Assembly: GCF_008757455.1 (NCBI RefSeq)
Contig: NZ_VCMV01000013.1
Coordinates: forward strand, 11,839-75,838
Source of the DNA: Microvirga brassicacearum
GTDB lineage: Bacteria > Pseudomonadota > Alphaproteobacteria > Rhizobiales > Beijerinckiaceae
DNA length: 64,000 nucleotides
Reading direction: 5' to 3'
Position numbers and translations under genes: made by a program. Each line of letters starts with the position of its first letter. Position 1 is the stretch's first letter. Positions 8,667-17,614 of the stretch are shown piece after piece. A model generated the notes under the pieces. That model had not been told where the DNA came from. It saw only the letters and a program-made list of their open reading frames with translations, and searched no databases.

Positions 8667-10163
8667 TCAGCCGATGACGAAGGGATTCTCGATTTCTTTG
8701 GCGGTGGAAAGCCACACGGCTTTGGTTTGCAGGTATTCGCGGATTCCCTCGAACCCGTTCTCGCGCCCGATACCGCTCTGCTTGTACCCGCCGAATGGTG
8801 TCGTGTAGCTGATGTCCCGATATGTGTTCACCCAGACCGTGCCAGCCTCCAACTTTTGCGACATGAGAAGCGCTTGCCGCATATCGGCCGTCCACACGCC
8901 CGCCGAGAGACCGAACTCGGTGTCGTTGGCGATTGCGAGGGCCTCTTCCGCATCTCGGAAGGGAATCACGGAGAGAACGGGACCAAAAACCTCTTCACGT
9001 GCGATGCGCATCTGATTGTTCACGCCCGTAAAGATCGTGGGCTCGATGAAGTACCCAGCCTGGCATTCGTCGAGGTCGGGCCTGCCGCCTCCCAAGGTCA
9101 GCTCGGCGCCCTCGCCCTTCGCAACATCGATGTAGCCCAACACCTTCTCGTATTGCATATGGTTGGCGATCGGGCCGATCTGGGTCTTGAGGTTGTACGG
9201 ACTTCCGACCCGCGCTGCTTTGGTGAACTTGGTCAGCATGTCCACGAATTCGTCATGCACCGTGTCCTGGACGAGCAAGCGCGATCCCGCAATACAGGTC
9301 TGGCCGGTCGCACCGAATATCCCACCCACGACGCCACGAACCGCATTCGATAACGCAGCGTCGGCGAATACGATGTTCGGTGACTTTCCGCCTAGCTCGA
9401 GGCTCACGCGCTTCATGTCTCGCGCGGCGAGCGCGTAGAGGTGTTTTCCGGTATTGGTCGATCCAGTGAATCCAAGGTGGCGCACAAGAGGATTCGTCAC
9501 AAGCGGCTCGCCGATTTCGCGCCCGAAACCGGTCACCACATTGATCACGCCATTCGGTATCCCTGATTTTTCCACCAGCTCCATCAACTTGATTGCAGTC
9601 GCCGATGTGTGTTCGGCAGGCTTCATCACAATGGTGTTTCCGGCCGCAAGTGCGGGTGCCACCTTGAACGCCAGGAGCAACAGGGGCGCGTTCCAGGGAA
9701 CGATGCCGACGCAGACGCCAAGCGGCTCAGGCCGCGAGAAACTCAACGCCGGCTTGTCGCAAGGGTGAACTGCACCCTCGATCTTGTCCGCGAGACCGGC
9801 ATAGTAATAGAACCAATTCGGGATGTACCGGATCTGATGCCGCATTTCCGCAAGCAGACGGCCATTGTCCCGCACTTCAATTTCTGCAAGCTCGTCTGCG
9901 TGCTCCTCGATCAGCATCCCGAGCTTGTAAAGCAGCTTCCCGCGTTGGGACGCATGCATCGTGGCCCAGGGGCCGCTTTTGAAAGCGCGATGCGCCGCCT
10001 CGACGGCCCTCTCGGCGTCTTCCGCGTTGCCGCGTGGAATGAGCGCCCATGGTTTCGCCGTGAAGGGGTCGACGGTCTCAAAATACTCGCCGGAAGCGGG
10101 AGCGACCCACTCGCCATTGATATACATCTGCAAGCGCTGCAGTTGAGTATCGTGGATAGCCAT
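8667..10163 (-). CDS. NAD(P)-dependent aldehyde dehydrogenase
   Basis: This protein of about 498 residues oxidises an aldehyde to a carboxylic acid. Family signatures are IVPWNAPLLL (nucleotide-binding region), GFTGSTNTGK, LELGGKSPNIVF (general-base Glu), GQTCIAGSR (catalytic Cys), EEVFGPVL and PFGGYKQSGIGRE. ATG 10163 was chosen because AGGAG lies 8 nt upstream and conserved sequence (MYINGEWV) begins soon after; the open frame continues to 10280 with no conserved residues. It is the first gene of a leftward pair with the TPP enzyme and diverges from ubiD-like 10650. Confidence 0.92.
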   Translation of the reverse strand: MAIHDTQLQRLQMYINGEWVAPASGEYFETVDPFTAKPWALIPRGNAEDAERAVEAAHRAFKSGPWATMHASQRGKLLYKLGMLIEEHADELAEIEVRDNGRLLAEMRHQIRYIPNWFYYYAGLADKIEGAVHPCDKPALSFSRPEPLGVCVGIVPWNAPLLLLAFKVAPALAAGNTIVMKPAEHTSATAIKLMELVEKSGIPNGVINVVTGFGREIGEPLVTNPLVRHLGFTGSTNTGKHLYALAARDMKRVSLELGGKSPNIVFADAALSNAVRGVVGGIFGATGQTCIAGSRLLVQDTVHDEFVDMLTKFTKAARVGSPYNLKTQIGPIANHMQYEKVLGYIDVAKGEGAELTLGGGRPDLDECQAGYFIEPTIFTGVNNQMRIAREEVFGPVLSVIPFRDAEEALAIANDTEFGLSAGVWTADMRQALLMSQKLEAGTVWVNTYRDISYTTPFGGYKQSGIGRENGFEGIREYLQTKAVWLSTAKEIENPFVIG

Positions 10164-10343
10164 ATTCAGTTGCTCCTGGGGTTCTTGCGGCATGCGCTCA
10201 TTTGCGGATCTCGTCGCAATGGCGATCGGTGTGACGCGATCCTTGCCTAATTTTTGGCGGTTCGCAATATGTCTGCACAAATAAATTCACACGGCGGGCG
10301 CATAAAGAACCGCACGAGAAATTTCTGTCGGTGCCATTCTTTA

Positions 10344-10355
10344 TTGTATAGACAT
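10344..10355. promoter_or_regulatory. Putative HutC-type operator in the aldehyde dehydrogenase/ubiD divergent promoter region
   Basis: TTGTATAGACAT (reverse complement ATGTCTATACAA) matches the site in front of hutI (TTGTCTATACAA) at 11 of 12 positions. It sits in the 486-bp region between the divergent aldehyde dehydrogenase (start 10163) and the ubiD-like gene (start 10650), so it could control both. I see no separate gene in this region, although one frame stays open into ubiD. Confidence 0.5.
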
Positions 10356-10649
10356 TCGCCGAATTGGTGTCGTAAGCTACGGCTCTGGGAGCGACGGTCG
10401 TCCTCAAAAAGCCTGCCGAGCGATGGCACGGCTGTTGAAAGTGCAAGCGAGTTGCCGAATGCCATTTCTGGCAGACGTTTCGTGCAGCCAGCGCGATACG
10501 AACCTTCCGGGAATGCGCATCGCTGCCTTTCGGCGCCGTCCACCATGGTGGCTGATTTCGGCAGCAACTCGCGCGATTGCGATTGTTTTCCGGGTACGGC
10601 CGACCAACCCCTCGGGTTGAAGCAGTGCGTTGAGACGAAGGAGAGAAGC

Positions 10650-11978
10650 ATGAGAGATTACATGGCCCGGCTGCAGGCGCGGGGTGATCTCATGGAGGTG
10701 GAACGCGAAATCGATCCCCACCATGAGCTGGCCGCCGTGACCTATGCGGCACAGGAGAAGTGGGGCAAACCGGTTCTTTTCAAGAACGTCAAGGGCACTC
10801 GCTTCCCGGTCCTGACGAATACCTACGGCTCGCGGGAACGACTTGCGGAACTCATCGGAATCAAGGCCGAGGATTTCTGCAAGCAGTGGAACAACCTGGC
10901 AAGTCTCGGCGGTTCTTCACCGCAGCCCGCCAAGATTCTCGTTCGCAACGAGGATCTCGATCTTATCGAGTGCAAACTCAGCGATCTGCCGCTCATCACC
11001 TATTCGGAGCGCGATGCTGCACCCTATTTTACATCTGCGATGTTCATGGCCAAGGAGCCGGAAACCGGAGTCGGCAATCTTTCGTTTCATCGCTCGATGT
11101 ATGTGAGTGACAATGAGTTGCGCTGCCGCCTTGCTCCGCGCCACCATTTGACGCTCTATCACGAGAAGGCCGAGAAGATGGGCCAGCCGCTCGAGGCCGC
11201 GATGTTGATCGGCCCGCCGCCAACCTCCTTTCTCACGGCCGCTGCGCCCCTTCCCTACGATGTTGACGAGATGGAAGTCGCGGCAAAGCTCGCCGGAAAG
11301 CCGATCGCGATGCGCAAGTGCAAGCACATCGACCTGGAGGTGCCGGCGGACACCGAGATCGTCATCGAGGGACGCTTCCTGCCGAATGAGCGCCGCCCCG
11401 AAGGGCCATTTGGCGAGTTCATGGGATATTACACGCCCGAGGGCCCGAATGCGGTCTTCGAAGTCCTGGGCGTGACGTGCCGGCGCGACGCCGTGTTTCA
11501 CAGCATCCTGTGCGGCTCGCCCGAAGAGGTGCTGACACTCGAACTCTCCGTCGCAGCGAACATCTACCAGCGCATCAGCGCAGTCCTGCCGGGCATTCTC
11601 GATGTCACCTGCCAGCCGTTCGTTCTGCATGCCGTGGTCAAGATCGACCAGCAATATGAGGGGCATGCGCGCCAGGTTCTTCTCTCGGTCATCGGTTCCG
11701 AGCCGACCTGGGCAAAGGCCTGCACGGTGGTCGACGCGGATGTCGACATCTATGATATGAACGACGTCATGTGGGCTATTCTGACCCGGTCGCGGCCCGA
11801 CAAGGACGTGATGCTGATTCCAGACACGCCCTCGTTCTATCGGGATCCGGACAAGGATCACTGGGGGCGTTTGCTGATTGACGCGACGGCTCCCTTCAAC
11901 CGCAGAGCGGAGTTCGAACGCAAGCGGATCAAGGGCGCGCACGAGGTCAATCTCAGCGACTGGTTTGCCCGATCCTAA
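10650..11978 (+). CDS. UbiD-family prFMN-dependent decarboxylase
   Basis: This protein of about 442 residues belongs to the UbiD/Fdc/AroY family, which reversibly decarboxylates aromatic, heteroaromatic or alpha,beta-unsaturated acids using prenylated FMN. Visible family features are KPVLFKNVKG near the N-terminus, the Glu/Arg-rich segment TEIVIEGRFLPNERRPEGPFGEF carrying the conserved E-R-E type residues, and a C-terminal half with DVDIYDMNDVMWAI. ATG 10650 follows a strong GAAGGAGAGA; the frame is open upstream but unconserved. The UbiX-like partner follows at 12089. Sharing a divergent promoter with the aldehyde dehydrogenase suggests it acts on an acid produced by that enzyme or a related one (inference). 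Confidence 0.9.
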   Translation: MRDYMARLQARGDLMEVEREIDPHHELAAVTYAAQEKWGKPVLFKNVKGTRFPVLTNTYGSRERLAELIGIKAEDFCKQWNNLASLGGSSPQPAKILVRNEDLDLIECKLSDLPLITYSERDAAPYFTSAMFMAKEPETGVGNLSFHRSMYVSDNELRCRLAPRHHLTLYHEKAEKMGQPLEAAMLIGPPPTSFLTAAAPLPYDVDEMEVAAKLAGKPIAMRKCKHIDLEVPADTEIVIEGRFLPNERRPEGPFGEFMGYYTPEGPNAVFEVLGVTCRRDAVFHSILCGSPEEVLTLELSVAANIYQRISAVLPGILDVTCQPFVLHAVVKIDQQYEGHARQVLLSVIGSEPTWAKACTVVDADVDIYDMNDVMWAILTRSRPDKDVMLIPDTPSFYRDPDKDHWGRLLIDATAPFNRRAEFERKRIKGAHEVNLSDWFARS

Positions 11979-12088
11979 CGGCAAAGACCTGGCCTCCGGC
12001 GGGTGACAGCGCTGGAGGCCGGACCGAGACAATTCTGCAAAGCCCAACCGCCTTTCGGGGCGAAGCACCATCGATCCGAGATCATCCT

Positions 12089-12676
12089 ATGCCAAACGAG
12101 CGGCCTACACGTCTTGTCGTCGGTATCAGCGGCGCATCCGGCGCGATTTATGGCGTGCGGGCGCTTGAGCTCCTGGCGGCGGCAGGAGTGGAGACCCATC
12201 TGGTCATGAGCCGCGCGGCAAGTCTCACCTTGATGCAGGAAATGTCTCTGCGTCCGGACGACATCGCCGCGAGGGCGTCGGTCGTGCACCGCATCCAGGA
12301 TATTGGCGCGACGATCTCAAGCGGATCGTTCAAAACCGCCGGCATGTTGATCGCCCCATGCTCGATCAGGACCCTTTCCGAAATCGTTTCCGGCGTCACC
12401 TCCACACTTCTGACCCGGGCAGCCGATGTGGTGTTAAAAGAGCGTCGACGCCTTGTCCTGATGCTGCGCGAGACCCCGCTGCATCTGGGCCATCTGCGCA
12501 GCATGACTGCTGCGACCGAAATGGGTGCAATTCTCATGCCGCCGGTCCCCGCCTTCTACGCACGGCCGGAAAGCATCGATGACATCGTGAACCACAGCGT
12601 CGGTCGCGCACTGGACCTGTTCGAGATCGACACCAATGCCGTGCGCCGTTGGCAGGGCATGAAGCCCTCCGACTAG
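12089..12676 (+). CDS. UbiX-family flavin prenyltransferase
   Basis: This 195-residue flavoprotein should make the prenylated FMN cofactor for the upstream UbiD-like enzyme. The N-terminus has the diagnostic VVGISGASGAIYGVRALELL. The middle contains SGSFKTAGMLIAPCS, and the C-terminal half has RRRLVLMLRETPLHLGHL with the conserved arginines. It is 110 nt downstream of the decarboxylase on the same strand. Strand-matched UbiD/UbiX pairs of this kind usually serve a dedicated catabolic decarboxylation rather than ubiquinone synthesis. Confidence 0.92.
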   Translation: MPNERPTRLVVGISGASGAIYGVRALELLAAAGVETHLVMSRAASLTLMQEMSLRPDDIAARASVVHRIQDIGATISSGSFKTAGMLIAPCSIRTLSEIVSGVTSTLLTRAADVVLKERRRLVLMLRETPLHLGHLRSMTAATEMGAILMPPVPAFYARPESIDDIVNHSVGRALDLFEIDTNAVRRWQGMKPSD

Positions 12677-12711
12677 AACATATCCGACGTCGATCCCTTG
12701 CGGCCCGACTG

Positions 12712-13971
12712 CTATGAACCCGCCTGCTCGTCCGCAATCGCCCGCCGCACTCTCCGGACGACCAATCCAACCGCGGCGAGGACCGCCGGAATAGTGATCA
12801 ACATCGCGCTTTTGGCGCCCTTGCCGTCCAGACCTAGGTTCACGGCGCTGTCCATAGCGAGCTTGAACAAGTTGATCAAATAGTAGCTGATCGCGATAAT
12901 GGAAAAACCTTCGACGGCCTGCTGGATACGAACCTGCGTGCGGGCGCGCCGCTCCACCGAATGCAGCAAGGCAGCGTTCTGCTCCGCGAGCGCAACCTGC
13001 ACGGTTGTCCGCAGTAGATCTCCTGCTTGCGCGACACTTTCAGCCAATCGGTCGAGGCGGCGCTCTGTTACCGCGCATGTGCGAATCGCGGGTCGGAAGC
13101 GGCGCTCGAGGAATACTCCAACGCGCTGGTGTCCCTCGACACGGTCCTCCCGCAGCTCTGCAATCCGATCCATGACCAGCTCGGCGTAAGCAGCAGTCGC
13201 GCTGAATCGATCTCGAGAGGATGCAATAAATCCCATCACTTCCGACGACAGGCGAGTGATGTCGGACAAGAGATCCTTTTCGGACCGCGTCTCAGTTCGC
13301 ATTTGCAGGACCAGAGAGGTCAGGCGCACATCGAGCAGGTTCAGCTTCTGGGCCGCCTCGCGGGCGAGCGGCAATCCCAACAAGGCCATCATGCGATAGG
13401 TTTCGATCTCCAGCAACCGCCGCACCATGCGCCCCGTGCGATAGGCATTCAGCCGATGACAACCAAAGAGAATTCGGACGTAGCCGCCCGCGTCCAGCCG
13501 GAAATCGGACCACGCCGTTCCGTCGCGGCCTCCGACATGCGAGGCGACGGGATCGACAAATCCGCATGTGCCCAGGATACTTGCTCCGTGTTCTTGGGTC
13601 TCGACACGAATGTGGACCGCGGCGATGCGCTCGCTAGCGACTGTTTTGCACAGCGCGACGGCCCTGTCGGGCTCCTGCAACCAACGTTGTCCGGGCCGCG
13701 CGGGGAACACGAACGTGAGTGTCAGGAACTCAGTGTGCCGTTCCCATTTCAACCTGCCCTCGCCCAGCGGCGCGATGCCGTGCCGCCGGTCCGGAGAAAC
13801 CTCGACGTCCGGCAATATCAGCAGTGAGGGCGGAACGTCCATAGCGGGATCGATAAGCATGGCAACGTGCCACACATTCGCAGGCGCCTCGAAATAGAGA
13901 GACGACCGAGCGTGCAATTCGTCGTGAAGGATCCGCCGCAGACGATGATCGGGCGACGCTGACGTGTTCAT
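12712..13971 (-). CDS. DUF3422 family membrane protein
   Basis: This 419-residue protein resembles the DUF3422 family: N-terminal LHDELHARSSLYFEAP and VWHVAMLI, a central helical region rich in charged residues, and two C-terminal membrane helices (FSIIAISYYLINLF; AMLITIPAVLAAVGLVV). Function is unknown in the literature I can recall. It is the last gene of the leftward oxidase operon (start 17338). Its ATG overlaps the stop of the preceding gene (ATGA), so it is likely co-translated with it. It converges with ubiX at 12676. Confidence 0.75.
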   Translation of the reverse strand: MNTSASPDHRLRRILHDELHARSSLYFEAPANVWHVAMLIDPAMDVPPSLLILPDVEVSPDRRHGIAPLGEGRLKWERHTEFLTLTFVFPARPGQRWLQEPDRAVALCKTVASERIAAVHIRVETQEHGASILGTCGFVDPVASHVGGRDGTAWSDFRLDAGGYVRILFGCHRLNAYRTGRMVRRLLEIETYRMMALLGLPLAREAAQKLNLLDVRLTSLVLQMRTETRSEKDLLSDITRLSSEVMGFIASSRDRFSATAAYAELVMDRIAELREDRVEGHQRVGVFLERRFRPAIRTCAVTERRLDRLAESVAQAGDLLRTTVQVALAEQNAALLHSVERRARTQVRIQQAVEGFSIIAISYYLINLFKLAMDSAVNLGLDGKGAKSAMLITIPAVLAAVGLVVRRVRRAIADEQAGS

Positions 13972-14519
13972 GATTCATGGCGTATAGCGACCACGGCGGC
14001 AGCGATTGTCGAAACCTTGCCGGAGAGATCAGCAACTATCGCTTCCTCAGGCAAGGCAGTCTTCTGTAAATAGTAAGCAACGACATTGCCGATCGTTTCG
14101 GCCGATGCTCCGGTCAGGCTTCCGGCGATCCCGCAAGGGAGGTCGACAGTAATGTCGGCGAGCGCTGCCAATTCAATCTGCTCGGCAAGGAGTTCAAGGG
14201 ATTTCAGGCGATTGCGGAGATCCTCGGCGGCGCCATGCGGGACCGGCCATTTTTTTCCCTTCATTTTCCTGCGGATGGAGCGGAGGTTGACGACAATATC
14301 GTCCCGCCATTCTTCAACCGCGTTGTTCATTTCGCGCACGACGATCTCAGATACTGAGGTCGAAGAGTGATACGTACGATAGAGCGCCATCAGCAAAACA
14401 TTGACGTCGACACCCACTCGATCCTGCAATTCAACGCATATCTGAGCCACTCCCGGGCGGCCGTAAACGTTCAGGGCAAACTGCCAATGCGGGCCTTCCA
14501 GTTCGTTCTCGTGCATCAT
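13968..14519 (-). CDS. TIGR02444-like protein of unknown function
   Basis: This protein of about 183 residues begins MMHENELEGPHWQFALNVYGRPGVAQ. It contains CVELQDRVGVDVNVLLMALY, the hallmark of the TIGR02444/DUF2390 family of small helical proteins. No catalytic motif is seen. It overlaps both neighbours: upstream stop at 14516 and downstream start at 13971. It therefore belongs to the oxidase operon. Its role there is unknown. Confidence 0.65.
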   Translation of the reverse strand: MMHENELEGPHWQFALNVYGRPGVAQICVELQDRVGVDVNVLLMALYRTYHSSTSVSEIVVREMNNAVEEWRDDIVVNLRSIRRKMKGKKWPVPHGAAEDLRNRLKSLELLAEQIELAALADITVDLPCGIAGSLTGASAETIGNVVAYYLQKTALPEEAIVADLSGKVSTIAAAVVAIRHES

Positions 14520-15949
14520 GACAGGACGTCCTGTCCTTGATTGGCATGACGCGATATCTCTTGGTCGAGTGCTGCGAGCTGGCCCAGAGTCACAGGTTTG
14601 ATCGGCGATCGGATGCGGTAATAGCCGACGGCCTCCGGGCTGCGCTGGGTTGCGCGCGAGATAATTTCGACGACGGTCGGGCCGCAGATGCGTCCCTGAC
14701 ACGGACCCATTCCGCAGCGAAGGAAGGTTTTGGTCTGGTTGGGTCCGAGACAACCTTGCCGGACAGCGAGCCGGATTGCACCGGCATGGACATTCTCGCA
14801 GCGACAGACGACGACGTCATCTGGCGGGTTGAGAATGTCCTGCCGCGGAACGTAGAGTCGATCCAGAAAGCGGCGCGACGTGAGATGTGCCTTCCGGGCT
14901 TTCAGCGCGGGTGTGCTGGCGGTGTCGCGCTCCCCTGTCGACAGGACGCCCAATCGTTCCAGCACGGCGAGAGCTGCAAGTTCCCCGGAATGTTCGGAAG
15001 CGCGCGCACCGACGATGCCGCCACTATCGCCGGCGACAAAAATTCCCTCGATTGTCGTATGGCCCCATTGATCCAGTTTCGGCCGGAAGCAACGCTGCGA
15101 ATCGTCCCACTCAAATTCACATCCGATGGAGCGCGGAAGCTGCTGATGCGGGATGACACCCTCGTGAAGGGCAACAAGTCTGCAGGGCACATGGTGAGTT
15201 CTGCCACGGCTCGCGAAGGAGACACTAGTGGCGCAATCGGAACCTTCGATCTTCAGGTCGCTGACGCCGCGAAAGATCGGCACGCCGCTTCCCTGGAGAC
15301 CGGCCATAAGCTTGATCCCTTTTGCAAGATAGCGCCAACCTTCACCGAGAAAAGCCTGCGGCAGGAGGGGCGCAGCAGCCCGCATATTCGCATTCGGCGT
15401 CGTATCCAACAAGGCAAGCGGACGAGCGCCCGCGGCGAGGCACTGATAAGCGAAAAGGTAAAAGAGCGGGCCGCAACCTGCCAAAACCAGTGGATCTGCC
15501 GGGACCAGGCGAGCCGATTTCAGCATGACCTGGAGCGCGCCGATTGTCATGACCCCCGGAAGCGTCCAGCCGCGAACCGGGACCGGGCGCTCCATGGCAC
15601 CGGTTGCGAGGATGATGTTGCGAGCATTGAGCTTTTCGGCCCTGCCGACGCGCGTGATCCAGACTTCTCCACCCGGCGTTATCTGCCACACGGCGGCGTT
15701 GGCGTAGTAGGTGGTTCCGCTTGAGAGGAATCGTGTCGAAAGACTATTCCCGTAGACGTAGTCGTCGCCGAGAACTTTAAGAAGCGCCGTCTGGTCGCGA
15801 TTGGCCTCGGTGGCGCGATAGATCTGACCGCCCGGTGCCGATTGCTCATCGACGAGGAGCGTCCGGGCCTTATGCTGGCTCAGCAACGTCGCTGCGGCCA
15901 TTCCGGCAGGACCTGCGCCGACAACGATCGCATCCCAATTGTTGCTCAT
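14516..15949 (-). CDS. FAD/NAD(P)-dependent oxidoreductase with BFD-type [2Fe-2S] domain (opine oxidase subunit A / HcnB-like)
   Basis: This 477-residue flavoprotein has an N-terminal FAD motif (VVGAGPAGMAAATLL) and a second dinucleotide-binding region (LVLAGCGPLFYLFAYQCL). FAD closure motif is IEGIFVAGDSGGIVGA. The C-terminal cysteine-rich domain (VCRCENV, LRCGMGPCQGRICG) resembles the BFD [2Fe-2S] domain of opine oxidase and D-hydroxyproline dehydrogenase alpha subunits. It overlaps the ferredoxin-like gene upstream by ATGA and works with it and the 16232-17338 flavoprotein as a three-subunit dehydrogenase. Substrates in the family include octopine/nopaline, D-hydroxyproline and glycine (HcnABC). 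Confidence 0.88.
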   Translation of the reverse strand: MSNNWDAIVVGAGPAGMAAATLLSQHKARTLLVDEQSAPGGQIYRATEANRDQTALLKVLGDDYVYGNSLSTRFLSSGTTYYANAAVWQITPGGEVWITRVGRAEKLNARNIILATGAMERPVPVRGWTLPGVMTIGALQVMLKSARLVPADPLVLAGCGPLFYLFAYQCLAAGARPLALLDTTPNANMRAAAPLLPQAFLGEGWRYLAKGIKLMAGLQGSGVPIFRGVSDLKIEGSDCATSVSFASRGRTHHVPCRLVALHEGVIPHQQLPRSIGCEFEWDDSQRCFRPKLDQWGHTTIEGIFVAGDSGGIVGARASEHSGELAALAVLERLGVLSTGERDTASTPALKARKAHLTSRRFLDRLYVPRQDILNPPDDVVVCRCENVHAGAIRLAVRQGCLGPNQTKTFLRCGMGPCQGRICGPTVVEIISRATQRSPEAVGYYRIRSPIKPVTLGQLAALDQEISRHANQGQDVLS

Positions 15950-16251
15950 CGGATATCGCGTGCTCCACGTTGACGGCGAACCGCCATTCCCTCCCGGACG
16001 GTGACGAGACAAGCTTGCTGGTTGGCGATACCGTCAATCTCGACCAGACACTCGAAACACACGCCCATCATGCAATAGGGAGCGCGGGGTTCACCGCTGA
16101 TTGCTGCGTCACGAAACCTGGGAACGCTGGCGCTGAGCAGAGCGGCAGCGACGCTGTCGCCCGGAGAGGCAAGAATTTCCTGATGTTCAAAGCGCAGTCG
16201 AACGACGCGCCGGTCTGATTCATGGTCCGTCTCAAGCCGCTTGAACATCAA
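15946..16251 (-). CDS. Small [2Fe-2S] ferredoxin-like subunit of the oxidase
   Basis: This protein of about 101 residues resembles the SoxA2/HcnA/OoxA beta-type subunit. It carries a Fer2_4 domain with cysteines in PYCMMGVCFECLVEIDG and QQACL. It transfers electrons between the two flavoprotein subunits encoded on either side. Its start lies inside the end of the upstream gene (about 20-nt overlap) and its stop overlaps the next start, so the three subunits are translationally coupled. Confidence 0.88.
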   Translation of the reverse strand: MMFKRLETDHESDRRVVRLRFEHQEILASPGDSVAAALLSASVPRFRDAAISGEPRAPYCMMGVCFECLVEIDGIANQQACLVTVREGMAVRRQRGARDIR

Positions 16252-17338
16252 ATCGCCTGCATGTGAATGTGCTCACGTCACCGGGAAGTCGACCGCTGGC
16301 GATCGCAGGAGCAAGATCGAGGGCGTGGACGCTCGCAAGCGTGACGCCGCTATGACAGGTGACGATATAGGCCCCCGGGAATTTTGACGATTGCTCGTAA
16401 ACCGGTAGTCCGTCGGGGGTCATGACGCGCAAGGATCCCCAGACACGCACGACATTGGCCTGCTCAAGTTGGGGAAAGACGCGCACGCCGTTGGCGGAGA
16501 GCTTCTGGATCGTCCGTACATCCGTGCCATCGTCGAAACCGGAATCCTCCTGGCTGCTCCCGAAAAGGACAGAACCCTCGACCGTCTGGCGAACGGAGTT
16601 TCCGACAAAGCCGAAGAATGGTTTCAGGCGTTCCGTGACGATGATTTGGCCTCGCAGCGGCCTCACCGGCAGGTTCATTCCCACCATGGGTGCCAGTCGC
16701 GCGCCCCCGAGGCCGGCTGCGAGCACCAGTTGGCGGCAATGGAATCGCCGCTCACCGGAGAGGACAGTGAACTCGCTCTTGCCCGGAATAATATCAGCGA
16801 CCGGGCATCCGGCATGATACTCGCCCCCCGCCAGTTGAAGCCCGCTTTGAAAGGCGCGCAGCAACAGAAGCGGGTTTACGTGTGAATCCTCCGGCGAATA
16901 GGAAGCGCCGACCACGCTATCCCCGATTGCGCGAACCATGCCTTTAAGATCGGCGCGATCGAGAACCCGAATGCTGAGATCGCCGCCCTCCGCGCGCGTT
17001 CGCTCAATCACCTTCTGCCGCGCATCCATATCCGCTTCGGAGAAACAAAAATGCAATCCGCCGGGTCGCCGCCAGCCGACATCCATCCCTGTCACTTTGG
17101 CAAGCTCGGCGGACAGGTCATCCCAGAGACGTCCTGCCCGGATGCTCCAGCGCATGTAAGGGGGCGCGCCAAGGCCCTTGCCTTGCAGCCAGACGAGGCC
17201 AAAATTGCCTCGGGCAGCGCGAAAGGCCGTGTCCCCTTCGTCCAGCAATGCGACACTGGCGCCTTGCCGGGCGATGCCCCAGGCGATTGCGGATCCAATG
17301 AGGCCACCACCGACAACGATGAAATCATAGGCCTTCAT
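16232..17338 (-). CDS. FAD-dependent amino-acid/opine oxidase catalytic subunit (DAO family)
   Basis: This 368-residue protein is a DAO-fold flavoenzyme. It has an N-terminal FAD-binding motif FIVVGGGLIGSAIAWGI, a conserved glycine-rich segment GNFGLVWLQGKG and the C-terminal FAD closure YIVTCHSGVTLASVHA. It is the likely amine-oxidising subunit of the trimeric enzyme encoded by 14516-17338, producing a 2-oxo acid plus ammonia or amine. First gene of the operon; a HutC-type site lies about 110 bp upstream. Whether it uses a D-amino acid, an N-substituted amino acid or an opine is unknown. Confidence 0.87.
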   Translation of the reverse strand: MKAYDFIVVGGGLIGSAIAWGIARQGASVALLDEGDTAFRAARGNFGLVWLQGKGLGAPPYMRWSIRAGRLWDDLSAELAKVTGMDVGWRRPGGLHFCFSEADMDARQKVIERTRAEGGDLSIRVLDRADLKGMVRAIGDSVVGASYSPEDSHVNPLLLLRAFQSGLQLAGGEYHAGCPVADIIPGKSEFTVLSGERRFHCRQLVLAAGLGGARLAPMVGMNLPVRPLRGQIIVTERLKPFFGFVGNSVRQTVEGSVLFGSSQEDSGFDDGTDVRTIQKLSANGVRVFPQLEQANVVRVWGSLRVMTPDGLPVYEQSSKFPGAYIVTCHSGVTLASVHALDLAPAIASGRLPGDVSTFTCRRFDVQAA

Positions 17339-17448
17339 TTTTCCTCCACGCGATCAGGAATGCGCTAGGATTCCGCACCGACACCGCGACCAACTCCCGA
17401 TCATCGGCTGTGGATTGGAGAACGCCATACTTGCCCAATCGCGGCGAT

Positions 17449-17460
17449 ATGTCTATTCAT
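17449..17460. promoter_or_regulatory. Putative HutC-type operator between the oxidase operon and the racemase-like gene
   Basis: ATGTCTATTCAT keeps the TGTCTAT.CA core of the other four sites but is the least symmetrical of them. It lies between divergent genes starting at 17338 and 17615. The remaining intergenic sequence shows nothing else I can name. Confidence 0.35.
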
Positions 17461-17614
17461 ATTAGCAGGGCATGTAAAGCGGATCTCCGATCCGTGTCTT
17501 GCTGCCCACCGGGATCGTCGAGGCGAACCCCAAGAATGTGCTCTCTCGTGGGGAAGCGCGACGTCGATCGACGCAGCTCACCTGGGATACAGGTCGATCG
17601 TATCAGAGGTTACA